This document shows positions 35,999-45,143 of a DNA stretch of 64,000 nt, piece by piece. Made by a program: the position numbers and the translations under genes. The stretch is from Vibrio ouci (GTDB lineage Bacteria > Pseudomonadota > Gammaproteobacteria > Enterobacterales > Vibrionaceae): the NCBI RefSeq assembly GCF_004551525.1, contig NZ_SATR01000006.1, positions 92,130 through 156,129 of the forward strand. Reading direction: 5' to 3'. The stretch's first letter is position 1. Each line of letters opens with the position of its first letter. Below the pieces are notes generated by a model that was not told the origin of the DNA, did no database searches, and saw nothing but the letters and a program-made list of their open reading frames with translations.

Positions 35999-36648
35999 CC
36001 CTCTAAGACTGTCTGCAATTCTCTAAGGTTTTGAATTTTAAGCAGGTCCAGCTTGTGACTTTTATTATTCAAACCGACTAGGTGGACAGTTTTCACACCT
36101 GCTCTAACACCCGCTTCAAGGCCTTTAGGCGTATCATCAATATAGACACACTCTTGTAGTTTGAACCCCATGTTCATCGCGCTATAAAGAATTAAGTCCG
36201 GTTCAGGTTTCCAACTGTTGGTATCAAAAGCAGAAAAGATTTTGCCTTTAAAGAAGGGTAATAGTCCTGTGAGCTCTAAACACCTTTCAATTTTATGGCT
36301 CGGTCCATTCGACGCAACGCAGTATTCAACCCCTGCTCCCTTAAGGAACTCAAGAGTTTCAAATACGCCATCCATAGGCTCTAGCTGTTCTTCGAAAAGA
36401 GCGTCAAGGGTTTCACGGTAAACAGGTTCAAGTTTATCGATAGAAACATTAATGCCTAGGCGATGCTTTGTGCTGGCTAAGATATCGGCAAGCTTGCCAC
36501 CTTCAAAATGGCTAACCGCCTCTTCCATTGAAAGTTTGCCCCCAAAACGACTGAAGGTCTCACACAATGCTTGGCAGCAAAGTTTCTCACTATCGACAAG
36601 CGTACCGTCACAATCAAAGATTACACATTGAGCATTTGTCTTAGTCAT
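35995..36648 (-). CDS. HAD-family sugar-phosphate phosphatase, YieH-like
   Basis: This 217-residue HAD hydrolase has motif I with nucleophile and acid Asp in IFDCDGTLVDSE (about 9-20), a helical cap, motif II ASNGPSHK (about 110-117), motif III Lys in SWKPEPD and motif IV YIDDTPKG. It is most like E. coli YieH (6-phosphogluconate phosphatase), but the substrate is not certain from sequence. AAGAAGG precedes the ATG. It ends in a four-base overlap with the convergent zinc-ribbon gene. Confidence 0.87.
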   Translation of the reverse strand: MTKTNAQCVIFDCDGTLVDSEKLCCQALCETFSRFGGKLSMEEAVSHFEGGKLADILASTKHRLGINVSIDKLEPVYRETLDALFEEQLEPMDGVFETLEFLKGAGVEYCVASNGPSHKIERCLELTGLLPFFKGKIFSAFDTNSWKPEPDLILYSAMNMGFKLQECVYIDDTPKGLEAGVRAGVKTVHLVGLNNKSHKLDLLKIQNLRELQTVLEG

Positions 36649-36784
36649 TCAAATTACCTTCTTAATTCGCATTAAGAAATAATAAAAAAAAACGCTGCAA
36701 TTAAAATGACGAAGTTAACAGTTTATTGGTTATTAAAACTCTGATGCTCAGAACTTTAGAGCACATCACCCTTTTACATAGGCT

Positions 36785-37288
36785 TTACTTTTCGACAATA
36801 AGCTCAATATCAGCGGCAATTTGGTCACTTAGTTTGCCTAGCAATGCCGACACAAAGTGCGCAGAAGGCTCATCACTCTTAACGACAATGTCTGAAATCA
36901 GTATGCTTTGTTCCGTCTGAGTAACAATCGCAGCCGCTACTGGCTCACCAGACTGAAACCCTAGATACAATGAGCAAGGCTCTGAATAGATGATTTGAGT
37001 TAGAAACTCAACGATCATTTCTCGCTCAAACTCGTTTTGCCATTGACTAGATTGAATAAGGGCGAACATCACCGTAAGGCGATGAAAGTCCACGAGGAAA
37101 ATGTCGTCAGAATTGAAGGATGTTTCTGCGGCCGGTAACTCGGCGAGAACTTCATATTCACGCGTCGAAACGGCTTGTTTATAGAGTTCTAAACCTTTAA
37201 GGCTTTCTTTGGTAGGAAATTGCACATCGACTTGCTGATACAGCCATGAATTCTTAACTCGAGCAATTTGGGGAATCAACGTCGTCAT
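36785..37288 (-). CDS. Uncharacterised protein with GNAT-like C-terminal half
   Basis: I do not recognise this 167-residue cytoplasmic protein with confidence. The C-terminal half (SLYLGFQSGEPVAAAIVTQTEQSILISDIVV) resembles the central strands of GNAT acetyltransferases, where a substrate-bound strand is followed by the acetyl-CoA strand. The usual R/QxxGxG/A loop is not visible, so it may be a degenerate member. The ATG at 37288 has AGG at seven bases. It is a single gene between the HAD gene and the divergent creA. Confidence 0.55.
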   Translation of the reverse strand: MTTLIPQIARVKNSWLYQQVDVQFPTKESLKGLELYKQAVSTREYEVLAELPAAETSFNSDDIFLVDFHRLTVMFALIQSSQWQNEFEREMIVEFLTQIIYSEPCSLYLGFQSGEPVAAAIVTQTEQSILISDIVVKSDEPSAHFVSALLGKLSDQIAADIELIVEK

Positions 37289-37441
37289 GACTAAACCTGT
37301 CTTTGTACTATAACTAGCTGAAGCTTACTCGATAACACATTGAACTCACAAGTCTTTTACATACATATTGCCCATCTAAACAAAAAAGCTGATATGCTAA
37401 TTGTGTTTCACCTAAATATACTTAGCAAAGGACTCGTTAAA

Positions 37442-37915
37442 ATGTTCAAAAAAACTGCAGTAGTCGGTTTACTCGCACTAGGACTAACCGCATGTGACAG
37501 CAGCGATGAAGTGGGTGATGTAAGCCTAGGTTTGTTTACGATGAAGGATATCAAACTAAACCATATGCAAGATCCCGTTGTAACAGGTGTTACCTGTCAT
37601 GTTGCTTCGATTGAAGCAGACTTCAGTCTAGCTGACCCAAGTGATAGCTCAATATCTTGTCGTCAAACGGGTGAAATAACTCCAGAGATGATTGCTAAAA
37701 TCGACAAATCTAGCAATGGCGAAGTGGTATTTAAGAAATCAAAAAGCATCTTTTTCAAGGCTATGAAGATTCGCCGTATTATCGACGTCGAAAACCAAAC
37801 TTTGATGTACTTGTCCTACTCTACCAAAGAGACATCAGGTAGCTTCAAACACAGCCTATCAACAGTTCCACTTTGGGGAACGAAAGCGTACGGCGCTTAT
37901 CAAGGCGAAAAATAG
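37442..37915 (+). CDS. creA: CreA-family secreted protein
   Basis: This 157-residue protein is the same length as E. coli CreA. A signal sequence MFKKTAVVGLLALGLTAC ends in a lipobox-like LTAC, so it may be a lipoprotein here. The mature part has the conserved VGDVSLGLFTMKDIKLNHMQDPVVTGVTCHV and RIIDVENQTLMYLSYSTKE segments. CreA function is unknown. The start at 37442 is preceded by AAAGGA; an upstream in-frame start would disrupt the signal peptide. A terminator follows. Confidence 0.9.
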   Translation: MFKKTAVVGLLALGLTACDSSDEVGDVSLGLFTMKDIKLNHMQDPVVTGVTCHVASIEADFSLADPSDSSISCRQTGEITPEMIAKIDKSSNGEVVFKKSKSIFFKAMKIRRIIDVENQTLMYLSYSTKETSGSFKHSLSTVPLWGTKAYGAYQGEK

Positions 37916-37924
37916 GTTATTAAA

Positions 37925-37953
37925 GGGCCAAACAGTTAAGCTTGGCCCCTTTT
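37925..37953 (+). terminator. Terminator after creA
   Basis: GGGCCAA (37925-37931) pairs with TTGGCCC (37942-37948), followed by CTTTTTAT. Confidence 0.82.
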
Positions 37954-38026
37954 TATGTAATAAATATGAAAGCAATCTTTCACCTTTGTGATATTATGCG
38001 GGAAAATTTCCAACTCCACTTTTAAC

Positions 38027-39331
38027 ATGAAGTTTCCCGGACAGCGCAAATCTAAGCACTACTTTCCAACTCACGCTCGTGATCCACTCATCAATCAGAT
38101 GAAGCAAACACCAAAGCTATTTCGCCCAATTGTGGTCGGTGTTGGCCAGACTATCGTTGATATCGAAGCACGAGTTGACGACGAGTTCCTCGCAAAATAC
38201 GAACTGAGCAAGGGACACTCATTAGTTTTAGAAGAAAGCCAAGCGGATGCTCTTTATGAAGAGTTGGTTGAACGTGAACTCATCACGCACCAATACCCTG
38301 GCGACACCATCGGTAACACGCTTCATAACTATTCTGTTCTTGCTGACAGCAAATCAGTCTTGCTTGGCGTTATGTCACGTAATATCGAAGTAGGTTCTTT
38401 CGCTTACCGTTACTTATGCCGCACTTCTTCACGCATGAACCTTAACCATTTACAAATGGTCGAAGGCTCTATTGGTCGCTGCTACACATTGATTTCGGAA
38501 AATGGTGAACGTACGTTCGCGATTAACGAAGGTCATATGAACAAGCTTCGTCCTGATAGCATTCCTGAAGATGTATTCGACAAAGCGTCAGCGCTTGTTG
38601 TCTCTTCATACCTAATGCGTGGTAAGCCTGAAGATCCAATGCCACAAGCTGTTGCTCGTGCTATTGAAATCGCTAAAGCGAAGAATGTTCCTGTTGTACT
38701 TACCTTAGGTACGAAATGGGTCATTGAAGGCAACGCGAAATGGTGGCAAGACTACATTAAAGAAAATATCTCAATTGTTGCGATGAACGAAGAAGAAGGT
38801 GAAGCCTTAACGGGTGAGAAAGATCCGCTTCTGGCCGCAGACAAAGCATTAGAGTGGGTAGATGTTGTTCTTTGTACTTCTGGTCCTGTCGGTTTGTACA
38901 TGGCGGGTTACACTGATGAATCAGCCAAGCGCGAAACAGAGCTGCCATTGTTACCGGGTAACATTCCTGAGTTCAATAAGTATGAGTTTAGCCGTGCTAT
39001 GCGTCGTTCTGACTGTGTTAATCCAGTTAAAGCGTACTCTCACATCGGTCCATACCTTGGCGGCCCTCTTGAGATAAAGAACACCAACGGCGCGGGTGAT
39101 GCCGCTTTGTCAGCATTACTTCATGATATGGCAGCAAACAGCCATCATCAGATGAACGTTCCAAACTCATCTAAGCATGATCAGCCTTATTTGACATACT
39201 CGTCATTGTCGCAGATTTGTAAGTACGCGAACCGTGTTAGTTACGAAGTATTGACTCAGCACTCACCTCGCCTCGCTCGCGCACTACCTGAGCGCGAAGA
39301 TAGCCTAGAAGAAGCATACTGGGATCGTTAA
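38027..39331 (+). CDS. gsk: Inosine/guanosine kinase
   Basis: This 434-residue purine nucleoside salvage kinase phosphorylates inosine and guanosine to IMP and GMP. The length equals that of E. coli Gsk. It starts MKFPGQRKSKHYFPTHARDP and has PfkB-type motifs: GDTIGNTLHNYSVLAD near 87-102, and the anion hole/catalytic TNGAGDAALSALLHDM near 348-363. The start at 38027 is the family start; a longer in-frame reading from 37988 has no support. A strong terminator follows, originally shared with the convergent HAD gene now separated by an insertion sequence. Confidence 0.96.
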   Translation: MKFPGQRKSKHYFPTHARDPLINQMKQTPKLFRPIVVGVGQTIVDIEARVDDEFLAKYELSKGHSLVLEESQADALYEELVERELITHQYPGDTIGNTLHNYSVLADSKSVLLGVMSRNIEVGSFAYRYLCRTSSRMNLNHLQMVEGSIGRCYTLISENGERTFAINEGHMNKLRPDSIPEDVFDKASALVVSSYLMRGKPEDPMPQAVARAIEIAKAKNVPVVLTLGTKWVIEGNAKWWQDYIKENISIVAMNEEEGEALTGEKDPLLAADKALEWVDVVLCTSGPVGLYMAGYTDESAKRETELPLLPGNIPEFNKYEFSRAMRRSDCVNPVKAYSHIGPYLGGPLEIKNTNGAGDAALSALLHDMAANSHHQMNVPNSSKHDQPYLTYSSLSQICKYANRVSYEVLTQHSPRLARALPEREDSLEEAYWDR

Positions 39332-39333
39332 TA

Positions 39334-39363
39334 AAAAAAGCCGCTGTCGAGCGGCTTTTTTTA
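39334..39363. terminator. Terminator after gsk
   Basis: AAAAAAGCCGCT (39334-39345) pairs with AGCGGCTTTTTT (39350-39361) around a GTCG loop, with an A-run and a T-run on either side. It is bidirectional. Confidence 0.9.
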
Positions 39364-39371
39364 TACTGTTT

Positions 39372-39377
39372 TAATTA
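39372..39377. repeat. Target-site duplication, left copy
   Basis: TAATTA directly abuts the left inverted repeat of the IS982-family element and is repeated at 40354-40359. The motif is itself palindromic, so the exact duplication boundary could shift by a base or two. Confidence 0.75.
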
Positions 39378-40353
39378 ACCTGAGCTGCGCATAAGAAATG
39401 AACTAAATGCCCAAGTCGCGATCTGATCGTTTAAAGAGAACTATCAATCGCATAAGGACTTGGGGATGAATAATTTAGACGCTATTTTCATCGATGTCGA
39501 CGACTTCTGTCAGGCTTTCTTACCTGCGTGGGAAAAGCACCTCATTGCTTCAGGCACCAAACAGAGAAACAAACCTTCTCGTCTTTCTGTCAGCGAAGTG
39601 ATGACCATTGTTATCTCGTTTCATCAATCTGGCTATCGGGATTTCAAAACCTACTATACCCAGTTTGTATGCCAGTATCTCACCAAGGAATTCCCCACGC
39701 TGGTCAGCTACACCCGTATGCTCAAACTCATGCAAAGCGTCTTGGTTCCCCTCTGCTCTTACCTGACTCATCGTCAAGCGAAGCCAACGGGTATTGCCTT
39801 CGTTGATTCAACCAAGCTACAGGTTTGTCATAACCTACGTATCCCCAGACATCAGGTATTTGAAGGTGTCGCCAAACGCGGGAAGGGCACGATGGGCTGG
39901 TTCTACGGATTTAAACTTCATCTCATTATTAATGACCAAGGCGGTATTATTTCAGTGAAGGTCACGACAGCTAATGTGGATGACAGAAAACCTGTTCCAG
40001 AGATGGTCGAGAGCCTTTGGGGCAGCCTGTACGGAGATAAAGGCTATATCTCCGGTCCGCTAGAGCAAGAGTTAGCGGATAAGGGAGTGACATTGATAAC
40101 CGATGTGAAAAAGAACATGAAGCCCAAGGTGATGAAGCTCTGGGACCGTTTAATGCTCAGGAAACGGTTTATCATCGAAACGGTGTTTGACCAGTTGAAG
40201 AATATCTCACAGATAGAGCACTCACGGCATCGGAGCTGTGTCAGTTTTATGGTGAATTTACTGGCTGGACTCATTGCCTATTCATTCCAGCCTAAAAAGC
40301 CGAGCATTAAAGTGACTCGGCTTGAGAAAGATGCGCTTATGCAGATCTGAGGT
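39378..40353. mobile_element. IS982-family insertion sequence, complete
   Basis: A 976-bp element with imperfect 17-bp terminal inverted repeats: ACCTGAGCTGCGCATAA at the left (39378-39394) and the complement of ACCTCAGATCTGCATAA at the right, 13 of 17 matching. It is bounded by a TAATTA duplication and carries one transposase gene whose TGA stop lies inside the right repeat, as is common in compact IS elements. It sits between the gsk terminator and the 3' end of a HAD gene. It looks intact and potentially active. Confidence 0.88.
39466..40350 (+). CDS. IS982-family transposase
   Basis: This 294-residue DDE transposase has its catalytic acids visible in GIAFVDSTKLQV (first D, about residue 108), SLYGDKGYISG (second D, about 191) and RFIIETVFDQLKN (E, about 232). 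The N-terminal third carries the DNA-binding region (KPSRLSVSEVMTIVISFHQSGYRDF). It is full length with no frameshift. The ATG at 39466 follows AAGGACTTGGGG; a TTG at 39460 is an alternative. The protein would cut and paste the surrounding element. Confidence 0.93.
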   Translation: MNNLDAIFIDVDDFCQAFLPAWEKHLIASGTKQRNKPSRLSVSEVMTIVISFHQSGYRDFKTYYTQFVCQYLTKEFPTLVSYTRMLKLMQSVLVPLCSYLTHRQAKPTGIAFVDSTKLQVCHNLRIPRHQVFEGVAKRGKGTMGWFYGFKLHLIINDQGGIISVKVTTANVDDRKPVPEMVESLWGSLYGDKGYISGPLEQELADKGVTLITDVKKNMKPKVMKLWDRLMLRKRFIIETVFDQLKNISQIEHSRHRSCVSFMVNLLAGLIAYSFQPKKPSIKVTRLEKDALMQI

Positions 40354-40359
40354 TAATTA
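40354..40359. repeat. Target-site duplication, right copy
   Basis: TAATTA follows the right end of the IS and contains, on the minus strand, the TAA stop codon of the HAD gene at 40357. Confidence 0.75.
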
Positions 40360-40959
40360 CCTTGGACAGGGATAAAACTTTAGCTCTCCCTCTTCCACAA
40401 GGACACAATCCATTTCTGCGGAATGTGCTGCTTGTAAACCCAATAATGTATCTTCAAAGACGACACACTCTTGTGGTTCAAGCTCCAGTAATTCGGCGGC
40501 TTTGAGGAAAGTATCTGGATTTGGTTTGTGGTTTTCTACATCGGTAGCCGTAACCACTGCATGAAACTGTTCAATCAGGTTTGCCTTAGTTAATAGGCGA
40601 ATCGCACTCTCACGTTGACTCCCCGTCCCTACTGCAAGTTTTTTCTGGCCATTAAAGTGATTGAGAACTTCTACCGTACAGTCAATGTTTGAGCCATGCT
40701 CATCAAGCTCAGCAAATGCAGCCATTTTATAGCGTGAGACTTCAGCCGGATCGAGCGTCATTCCATGCTTAGCATTGACTTCAGCCGCGATTTTAAAACT
40801 TGGCATTCCACCTAAGCTGTGCAACCACTCTTTAGTAAAAGGAAAACCGAAATGCTGCGCCGTTTTAGCCCAAGCAGTTAGATGTGCTGGCATTGTATCG
40901 ATCAAGGTTCCATCCATATCAAAGATAATTCCTTGATACTTCTCTAAAGTTTTATACAT
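40357..40959 (-). CDS. HAD-family phosphatase, YqaB-like
   Basis: This 200-residue protein has HAD motif I IIFDMDGTLIDTMPAH, a helical cap, motif II VGTGSQRESA, Lys in ENHKPNPD and motif IV VVFEDTLLG. It resembles E. coli YqaB, which dephosphorylates fructose-1-phosphate and 6-phosphogluconate; the exact substrate is inferred. I use the ATG at 40959, which has GTGAG upstream; another ATG seven codons upstream lacks a site. The stop codon lies inside the target duplication of the adjoining IS, so the protein end is unchanged but the gene is cut off from its former terminator. Confidence 0.87.
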   Translation of the reverse strand: MYKTLEKYQGIIFDMDGTLIDTMPAHLTAWAKTAQHFGFPFTKEWLHSLGGMPSFKIAAEVNAKHGMTLDPAEVSRYKMAAFAELDEHGSNIDCTVEVLNHFNGQKKLAVGTGSQRESAIRLLTKANLIEQFHAVVTATDVENHKPNPDTFLKAAELLELEPQECVVFEDTLLGLQAAHSAEMDCVLVEEGELKFYPCPR

Positions 40960-41099
40960 CTGAAACTCACTTTTAGGCATACATAGATAAGTGTCCGCTA
41001 TACTACTTACGCAAGCATTGAATTGATATATTTATTATTAACAACTAAAATCACTGTAAATACTTATAAATCGCGAACTTAACGGACTAAGGTAATCTC

Positions 41100-42860
41100 A
41101 TGAATATCAAGAATAAACTGTATTCATTGGGTGTTGTAGCCATTTTTGGGGTTGTAACAGTACTTTTTGCAACAACTCACTTTACCCAGACGACTTCTCA
41201 ATTGAATCATGCGAGCTTATTGGTCGCCAAACTTGAAATACGCTTACTAAATCTACGTAGAAACGAGAAAGATTTCTTGCTGCGTAAAGATATGAAATAT
41301 CTAGACAAAGTTAACAAGAATATGGATACGTTCCTCGACTTAGAAAAGGAACTTTCGGTTATTTTGTCTGAACACTCTCTCCCATCCAGTGCTCAGCTAA
41401 AGAAAGATATTCTCAATTATCAAGACGGTTTTAATAAACTTGTTAGAGCCTATGAACAACTTGGTCTCAAAGCTGAAGATAACTTAGCAGGACAATATTT
41501 GGCAGATTTAACAGCCGTTAAGCCCTCTCTTTCGAGTGATGAGCTTGTAAAGCTATTTGAATTCAACAAACAAGTATTAGCTGGTAAATTCATGCCAGAT
41601 TATCTGCCTTCAAACGCAACTAGCCTTACCGCATCTTCTCAAGCCTACATCAACCAAAGTAAGGTTATTGGGCTTAAATACAACGAAGGCCTATTAGGTG
41701 ATACTCGTAACCTATCGCATACCGTTGAAAAGCAATTCAAAGCATTTGTCCAAGCACTTGATGAGCAATCTCAAGCGACTAAGGACCAACTCGCGACTTT
41801 AAAAAAGGCCATGACAGCATTAGTCGTCTTGATAATCTTTGGTTTCATTTTCCAGATTTCTCGTTCAATCAACCAACAAGTCGCGTCATTACTTGCCGCT
41901 ATTTAAGAAATCGCCAACACCAACAACGTCTCTCTGCGCGCTAATTTAACTCGCAACGATGAGCTATCTGAAATCGGTAATTACTTTAATATGCTGCTTG
42001 ATAAGTTTGAACGCCTTATCTCAGGTACGCAGACTAAATCATCGGCACTTTCAGGTAGCACTTCAAACATGCATGGCGAGCTGCAAAATGTGATGGAACA
42101 ATTCCACGTCCAAGCTAATCACACCAGTATGATGGCAACATCAGTGCAAGAGATGGTGTCGACCATCAATGAAATCTCTGAAAGTACAGCAGTAGCCGTA
42201 GAAGGAGTACAACAAGCATCCGTCAATGCACAAAATGGTCGTAAAGTGGTTGAAACAACCGTGAACAATATCGATCAGCTATCAAGTATTTTGGGTAGTA
42301 GCCAAGAGTCTATCAACTCACTAAATAATCACGTCGACAAAATTGGCGATGCGGTCAATATTATTCAAGAGATTGCTGAGCAAACTAACTTACTCGCTCT
42401 TAATGCCGCGATAGAAGCTGCACGTGCCGGCGAACAAGGCCGTGGTTTTGCTGTGGTTGCCGATGAAGTTCGTGCATTGGCAAGCCGCACTCATCAATCA
42501 ACTGAAGAAATTACCAAAGTCGTTACCGCGATTCAGAGCCAAATGTCAGAGGTGGTGACCAATATCGATCAATGTAACGATCAAGGCGCGCAAACACTGG
42601 AAGCATCACAAACACTTGATAGCAGTTTGTCTCAGATTATTGATGATATGACCAACATTCAGGCTAACTCTGAACGTATTGCCTCAGCAATTGAAGAGCA
42701 AGGTATCGTGATGAACCAAGTTAGCGACTCTATCACTGAGCTGAATACGATTTCTGAAGGTAACATGGGATCTGCACAGCAATGTCTCAATGAGGTTGAT
42801 GACATTTCGGTGCAAGCGACGGATATGGACAGTGCCGTTGCGGAGTTCAAAACATCATAG
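41100..42860 (+). pseudogene. Methyl-accepting chemotaxis protein interrupted by an in-frame stop
   Basis: The first 268 codons give a transmembrane helix (about 10-28), a helical periplasmic HBM-type sensor (RRNEKDFLLRKDMKYLDKV) and a second transmembrane helix (about 235-255). A TAA at 41904-41906 stops it at the start of the HAMP domain. The same frame continues without shift for 317 codons: the rest of HAMP ([21 protein letters not shown]) and a full signalling domain with the hairpin [20 protein letters not shown] and [20 protein letters not shown] single base change (AAA, CAA or GAA to TAA) explains the break. The internal ATG at 41991 has no ribosome binding site, so the receptor is probably dead unless the stop is read through or is a sequence error. 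Confidence 0.88.
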
Positions 42861-42876
42861 ACACTCTAAACGTATT

Positions 42877-42905
42877 AAAGCCCGCTAAGTTGCGGGCTTT
42901 TTTAT
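42877..42905. terminator. Terminator between the chemoreceptor and chbG
   Basis: AAAGCCCGC (42877-42885) pairs with GCGGGCTTT (42892-42900), followed by TTTTATTT. Confidence 0.88.
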
Positions 42906-42922
42906 TTAAGAGTCAATGACTG

Positions 42923-43687
42923 CTAGTCGAAGTAACTGTAACCAACAGGTTCAACCCCCTCAGCTTTCATCCACTCAAGCAGTGCTGGGCTTGTTAGAAT
43001 CGTGCGCTCTTCAACTCGTTTTTCACAATAGCTTGAGAGTGTATTTAACTCTGCTGTCACTGTATCCGCTGGATGACACATTAGCTCTAAGATCCCGCTA
43101 GGCATTTGTTCCTTGTAAGCACTAAGTAATGTTTTCAAATGCTTTTCATCGGCACCGTCGGCAAAGAAACTCATGTCAAAAGCGTCGGGAGTTGCCACGT
43201 TCAGTAGATCTTGGCCTGGTGTAACGTTATCAACGCGTCTAACTGGTAGCCCTATTTCATTGGCAACAGTAATGAAGGCAACTTTTAGCGGACTGAATAC
43301 ACCCGCAAAGTGGTGGCTGTCTATATGGTTAATCTTAAGACCTACATCTATCGCTGCTTGATATTGCGCCCTTAACTCCTTAGCGACTTGCTGGGGACAT
43401 ACATCATGTTTGCTAAACAGTTGATTTTGACTCAGGAAATTACCCGCATCATCGACTAATGTTGACACCTCTTCCGGTTTAGACAGTGGTCTACCTGCTG
43501 TAACGGTAAAATGTAAGCCCACTTCTGGTATTAAGCCTTGTTTGTATAGTCCAACCGCGTGCTCTGTTCCAGGTTGATTCATCATGATAGTCGTAGACTT
43601 TACAACCCCCGCTTTAAAGCAATCGACGATAGCATTATTCACCGATTCTGTGAGACCAAAATCATCGGCATTTAAGATAAGTTTCAT
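42923..43687 (-). CDS. chbG: Chitooligosaccharide deacetylase, YdjC/ChbG family
   Basis: This 254-residue metal-dependent deacetylase starts MKLILNADDFGLTESVNNAI, with the catalytic Asp-Asp pair of the YdjC fold. It continues with GLHFTVTAGRPLS and the metal-binding His residues in KINHIDSHHF and ELMCHPAD. In E. coli, ChbG removes the acetyl group from chitobiose-6-phosphate so that ChbF can act. Here it lies 16 bases after a GH4 gene with AGAAGG upstream, so the two form one unit. No chitobiose PTS genes are adjacent. Confidence 0.92.
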   Translation of the reverse strand: MKLILNADDFGLTESVNNAIVDCFKAGVVKSTTIMMNQPGTEHAVGLYKQGLIPEVGLHFTVTAGRPLSKPEEVSTLVDDAGNFLSQNQLFSKHDVCPQQVAKELRAQYQAAIDVGLKINHIDSHHFAGVFSPLKVAFITVANEIGLPVRRVDNVTPGQDLLNVATPDAFDMSFFADGADEKHLKTLLSAYKEQMPSGILELMCHPADTVTAELNTLSSYCEKRVEERTILTSPALLEWMKAEGVEPVGYSYFD

Positions 43688-43703
43688 CGCTTAATCCTTC
43701 TCT

Positions 43704-45038
43704 TTAGAGAGCTTCGATTACATGGGAAAACGCTAGCATAAACTCTATGTTTTCTTTGATCGTTTCTTTAAGAGCTTCATCTACATGACTGCCGCTATCT
43801 ACAATTGGGTTTAAGATCAGCGCTCGTTTTGCTGCATTGATATCACCATGTATAGCGGCGTGCACCGTTAGGGTTTCAAATTCTTTCATCAATTGAATCA
43901 GGCGTAGCGTATCTTGTTCAAATGGTTCAACGCGCAGTGGGATTATCTCGCTACTGGTAATTACAGCACTGACTTCCACGGCACAATCATTCGGCAGGCC
44001 CTGAATTGCGCCATTATTTCGTGTATTAACGTGCATTATACTGCGCTTATTGTTGTAAATACTGCTCATTAGCTCACACGCCGCTTCCGAGTAGTAAGCC
44101 CCACCGCGCTCTTCTAGGAGCTTTGGCTTGGTCTCAAGAGTTGGATCTTTATAGATCTCAAGCAGCTCAGCTTCAACTTTTGCTACTAAATCAGCTCGAT
44201 TTGATTTGCTCTCAGAAGCTGCAAACTCTTTATCCAAAATATCACGAGACTGATAGTAGTAGCGTAAATACGCACATGGCAGAATACCTAAGCTTCGAAT
44301 CAAGTCAGCATCCCATTCGAAAGGAGGAATGTTTTTTGGCGTCATCTTATCGTTGCCTTCTAAAAGCACTTCGATAAGTTCAGGAAGCTTGTCTTTACCC
44401 TCATGCAGAACTTTTCGTGCCCATACTAAGTGATTCAACCCCGCAATCTGCATAGTAATATCTTTGCGCTCAACACCCAGCATCTCTGCCGCGCCGCGTT
44501 CCATGTTGACGGGGACATTGCATAATCCAACTGTTTTTATCGTTGAGTACTTAGTTAGCGCTTCAGTAACCATGCCTGAAGGATTGGTGAAATTAAGCAG
44601 CCAAGCATTGGGACATAATTGCTCCATTTCTCGCGCAATCTCTAGTGCAATCGGAATGGTTCGACAAGCGTTTGAAAAGCCGCCTAAACCATTAGTTTCT
44701 TGGCCGATCATGCGATATTTGAGTGCAATACGTTCGTCTCGAATCCTCGCCTCAATCCTTCCTGATCTAAACTGAGAACAGACAAAGTCCGCATTATCTA
44801 AAGCCTGTTTTCTGTCCGTTGTTAGATACACCTCAATGTTACATCCTGCCTTGTTGATCATGCGTTTAGTTAAGTCACAAATTACCTGCGCTTTTTCCAT
44901 TCCTGCATCAATATCAACTAGCCACAATTGAGTAATTGGTAACTCATCATATCGATTAATTAGGCCTTCCACGAGCTCAGGGGTGTAGCTAGAACCACCA
45001 CCAATAACCGCAACTTTGAGTTCTTTATTGTTTGTCAT
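43704..45038 (-). CDS. Glycoside hydrolase family 4, 6-phospho-beta-glucosidase type
   Basis: This 444-residue GH4 enzyme has an N-terminal Rossmann motif (KVAVIGGGSSYTPELVEGL) for NAD+ and the NFTNPSGMVTEAL segment. Cys173 in GLCNVP and a His about 30 residues later in GLNHLVW are expected metal ligands. CNVP rather than CHS points to beta-linked 6-phospho-sugars, as in ChbF and CelF. GH4 enzymes need Mn2+ and NAD+ and act by oxidation-elimination. The partner chbG suggests phosphorylated chitobiose as substrate, which is inference. AAGG precedes the ATG. It faces the LysR gene across 105 bases. Confidence 0.92.
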   Translation of the reverse strand: MTNNKELKVAVIGGGSSYTPELVEGLINRYDELPITQLWLVDIDAGMEKAQVICDLTKRMINKAGCNIEVYLTTDRKQALDNADFVCSQFRSGRIEARIRDERIALKYRMIGQETNGLGGFSNACRTIPIALEIAREMEQLCPNAWLLNFTNPSGMVTEALTKYSTIKTVGLCNVPVNMERGAAEMLGVERKDITMQIAGLNHLVWARKVLHEGKDKLPELIEVLLEGNDKMTPKNIPPFEWDADLIRSLGILPCAYLRYYYQSRDILDKEFAASESKSNRADLVAKVEAELLEIYKDPTLETKPKLLEERGGAYYSEAACELMSSIYNNKRSIMHVNTRNNGAIQGLPNDCAVEVSAVITSSEIIPLRVEPFEQDTLRLIQLMKEFETLTVHAAIHGDINAAKRALILNPIVDSGSHVDEALKETIKENIEFMLAFSHVIEAL

Positions 45039-45097
45039 ATGGGATACCTTATCAGTTGTTTGGATTACGTGATTTAATTTATAATGAGCACCCTATA

Positions 45098-45115
45098 CGT
45101 AACAAACCAGTTACG
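45098..45115. promoter_or_regulatory. Candidate LysR-type operator
   Basis: CGTAAC-AAACCA-GTTACG is a perfect inverted repeat in the divergent region between the GH4 and LysR genes, 29 bases upstream of the LysR start. It is the natural binding site for that regulator. Confidence 0.6.
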
Positions 45116-45143
45116 ACACATTATGAATTAGTTGGAGTAATGC

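Noticed and set aside
41991..42860. Independent soluble chemotaxis signalling protein starting at 41991
   Set aside because: There is no ribosome binding site and the start falls inside the HAMP domain; it is better explained as the downstream part of the interrupted chemoreceptor.
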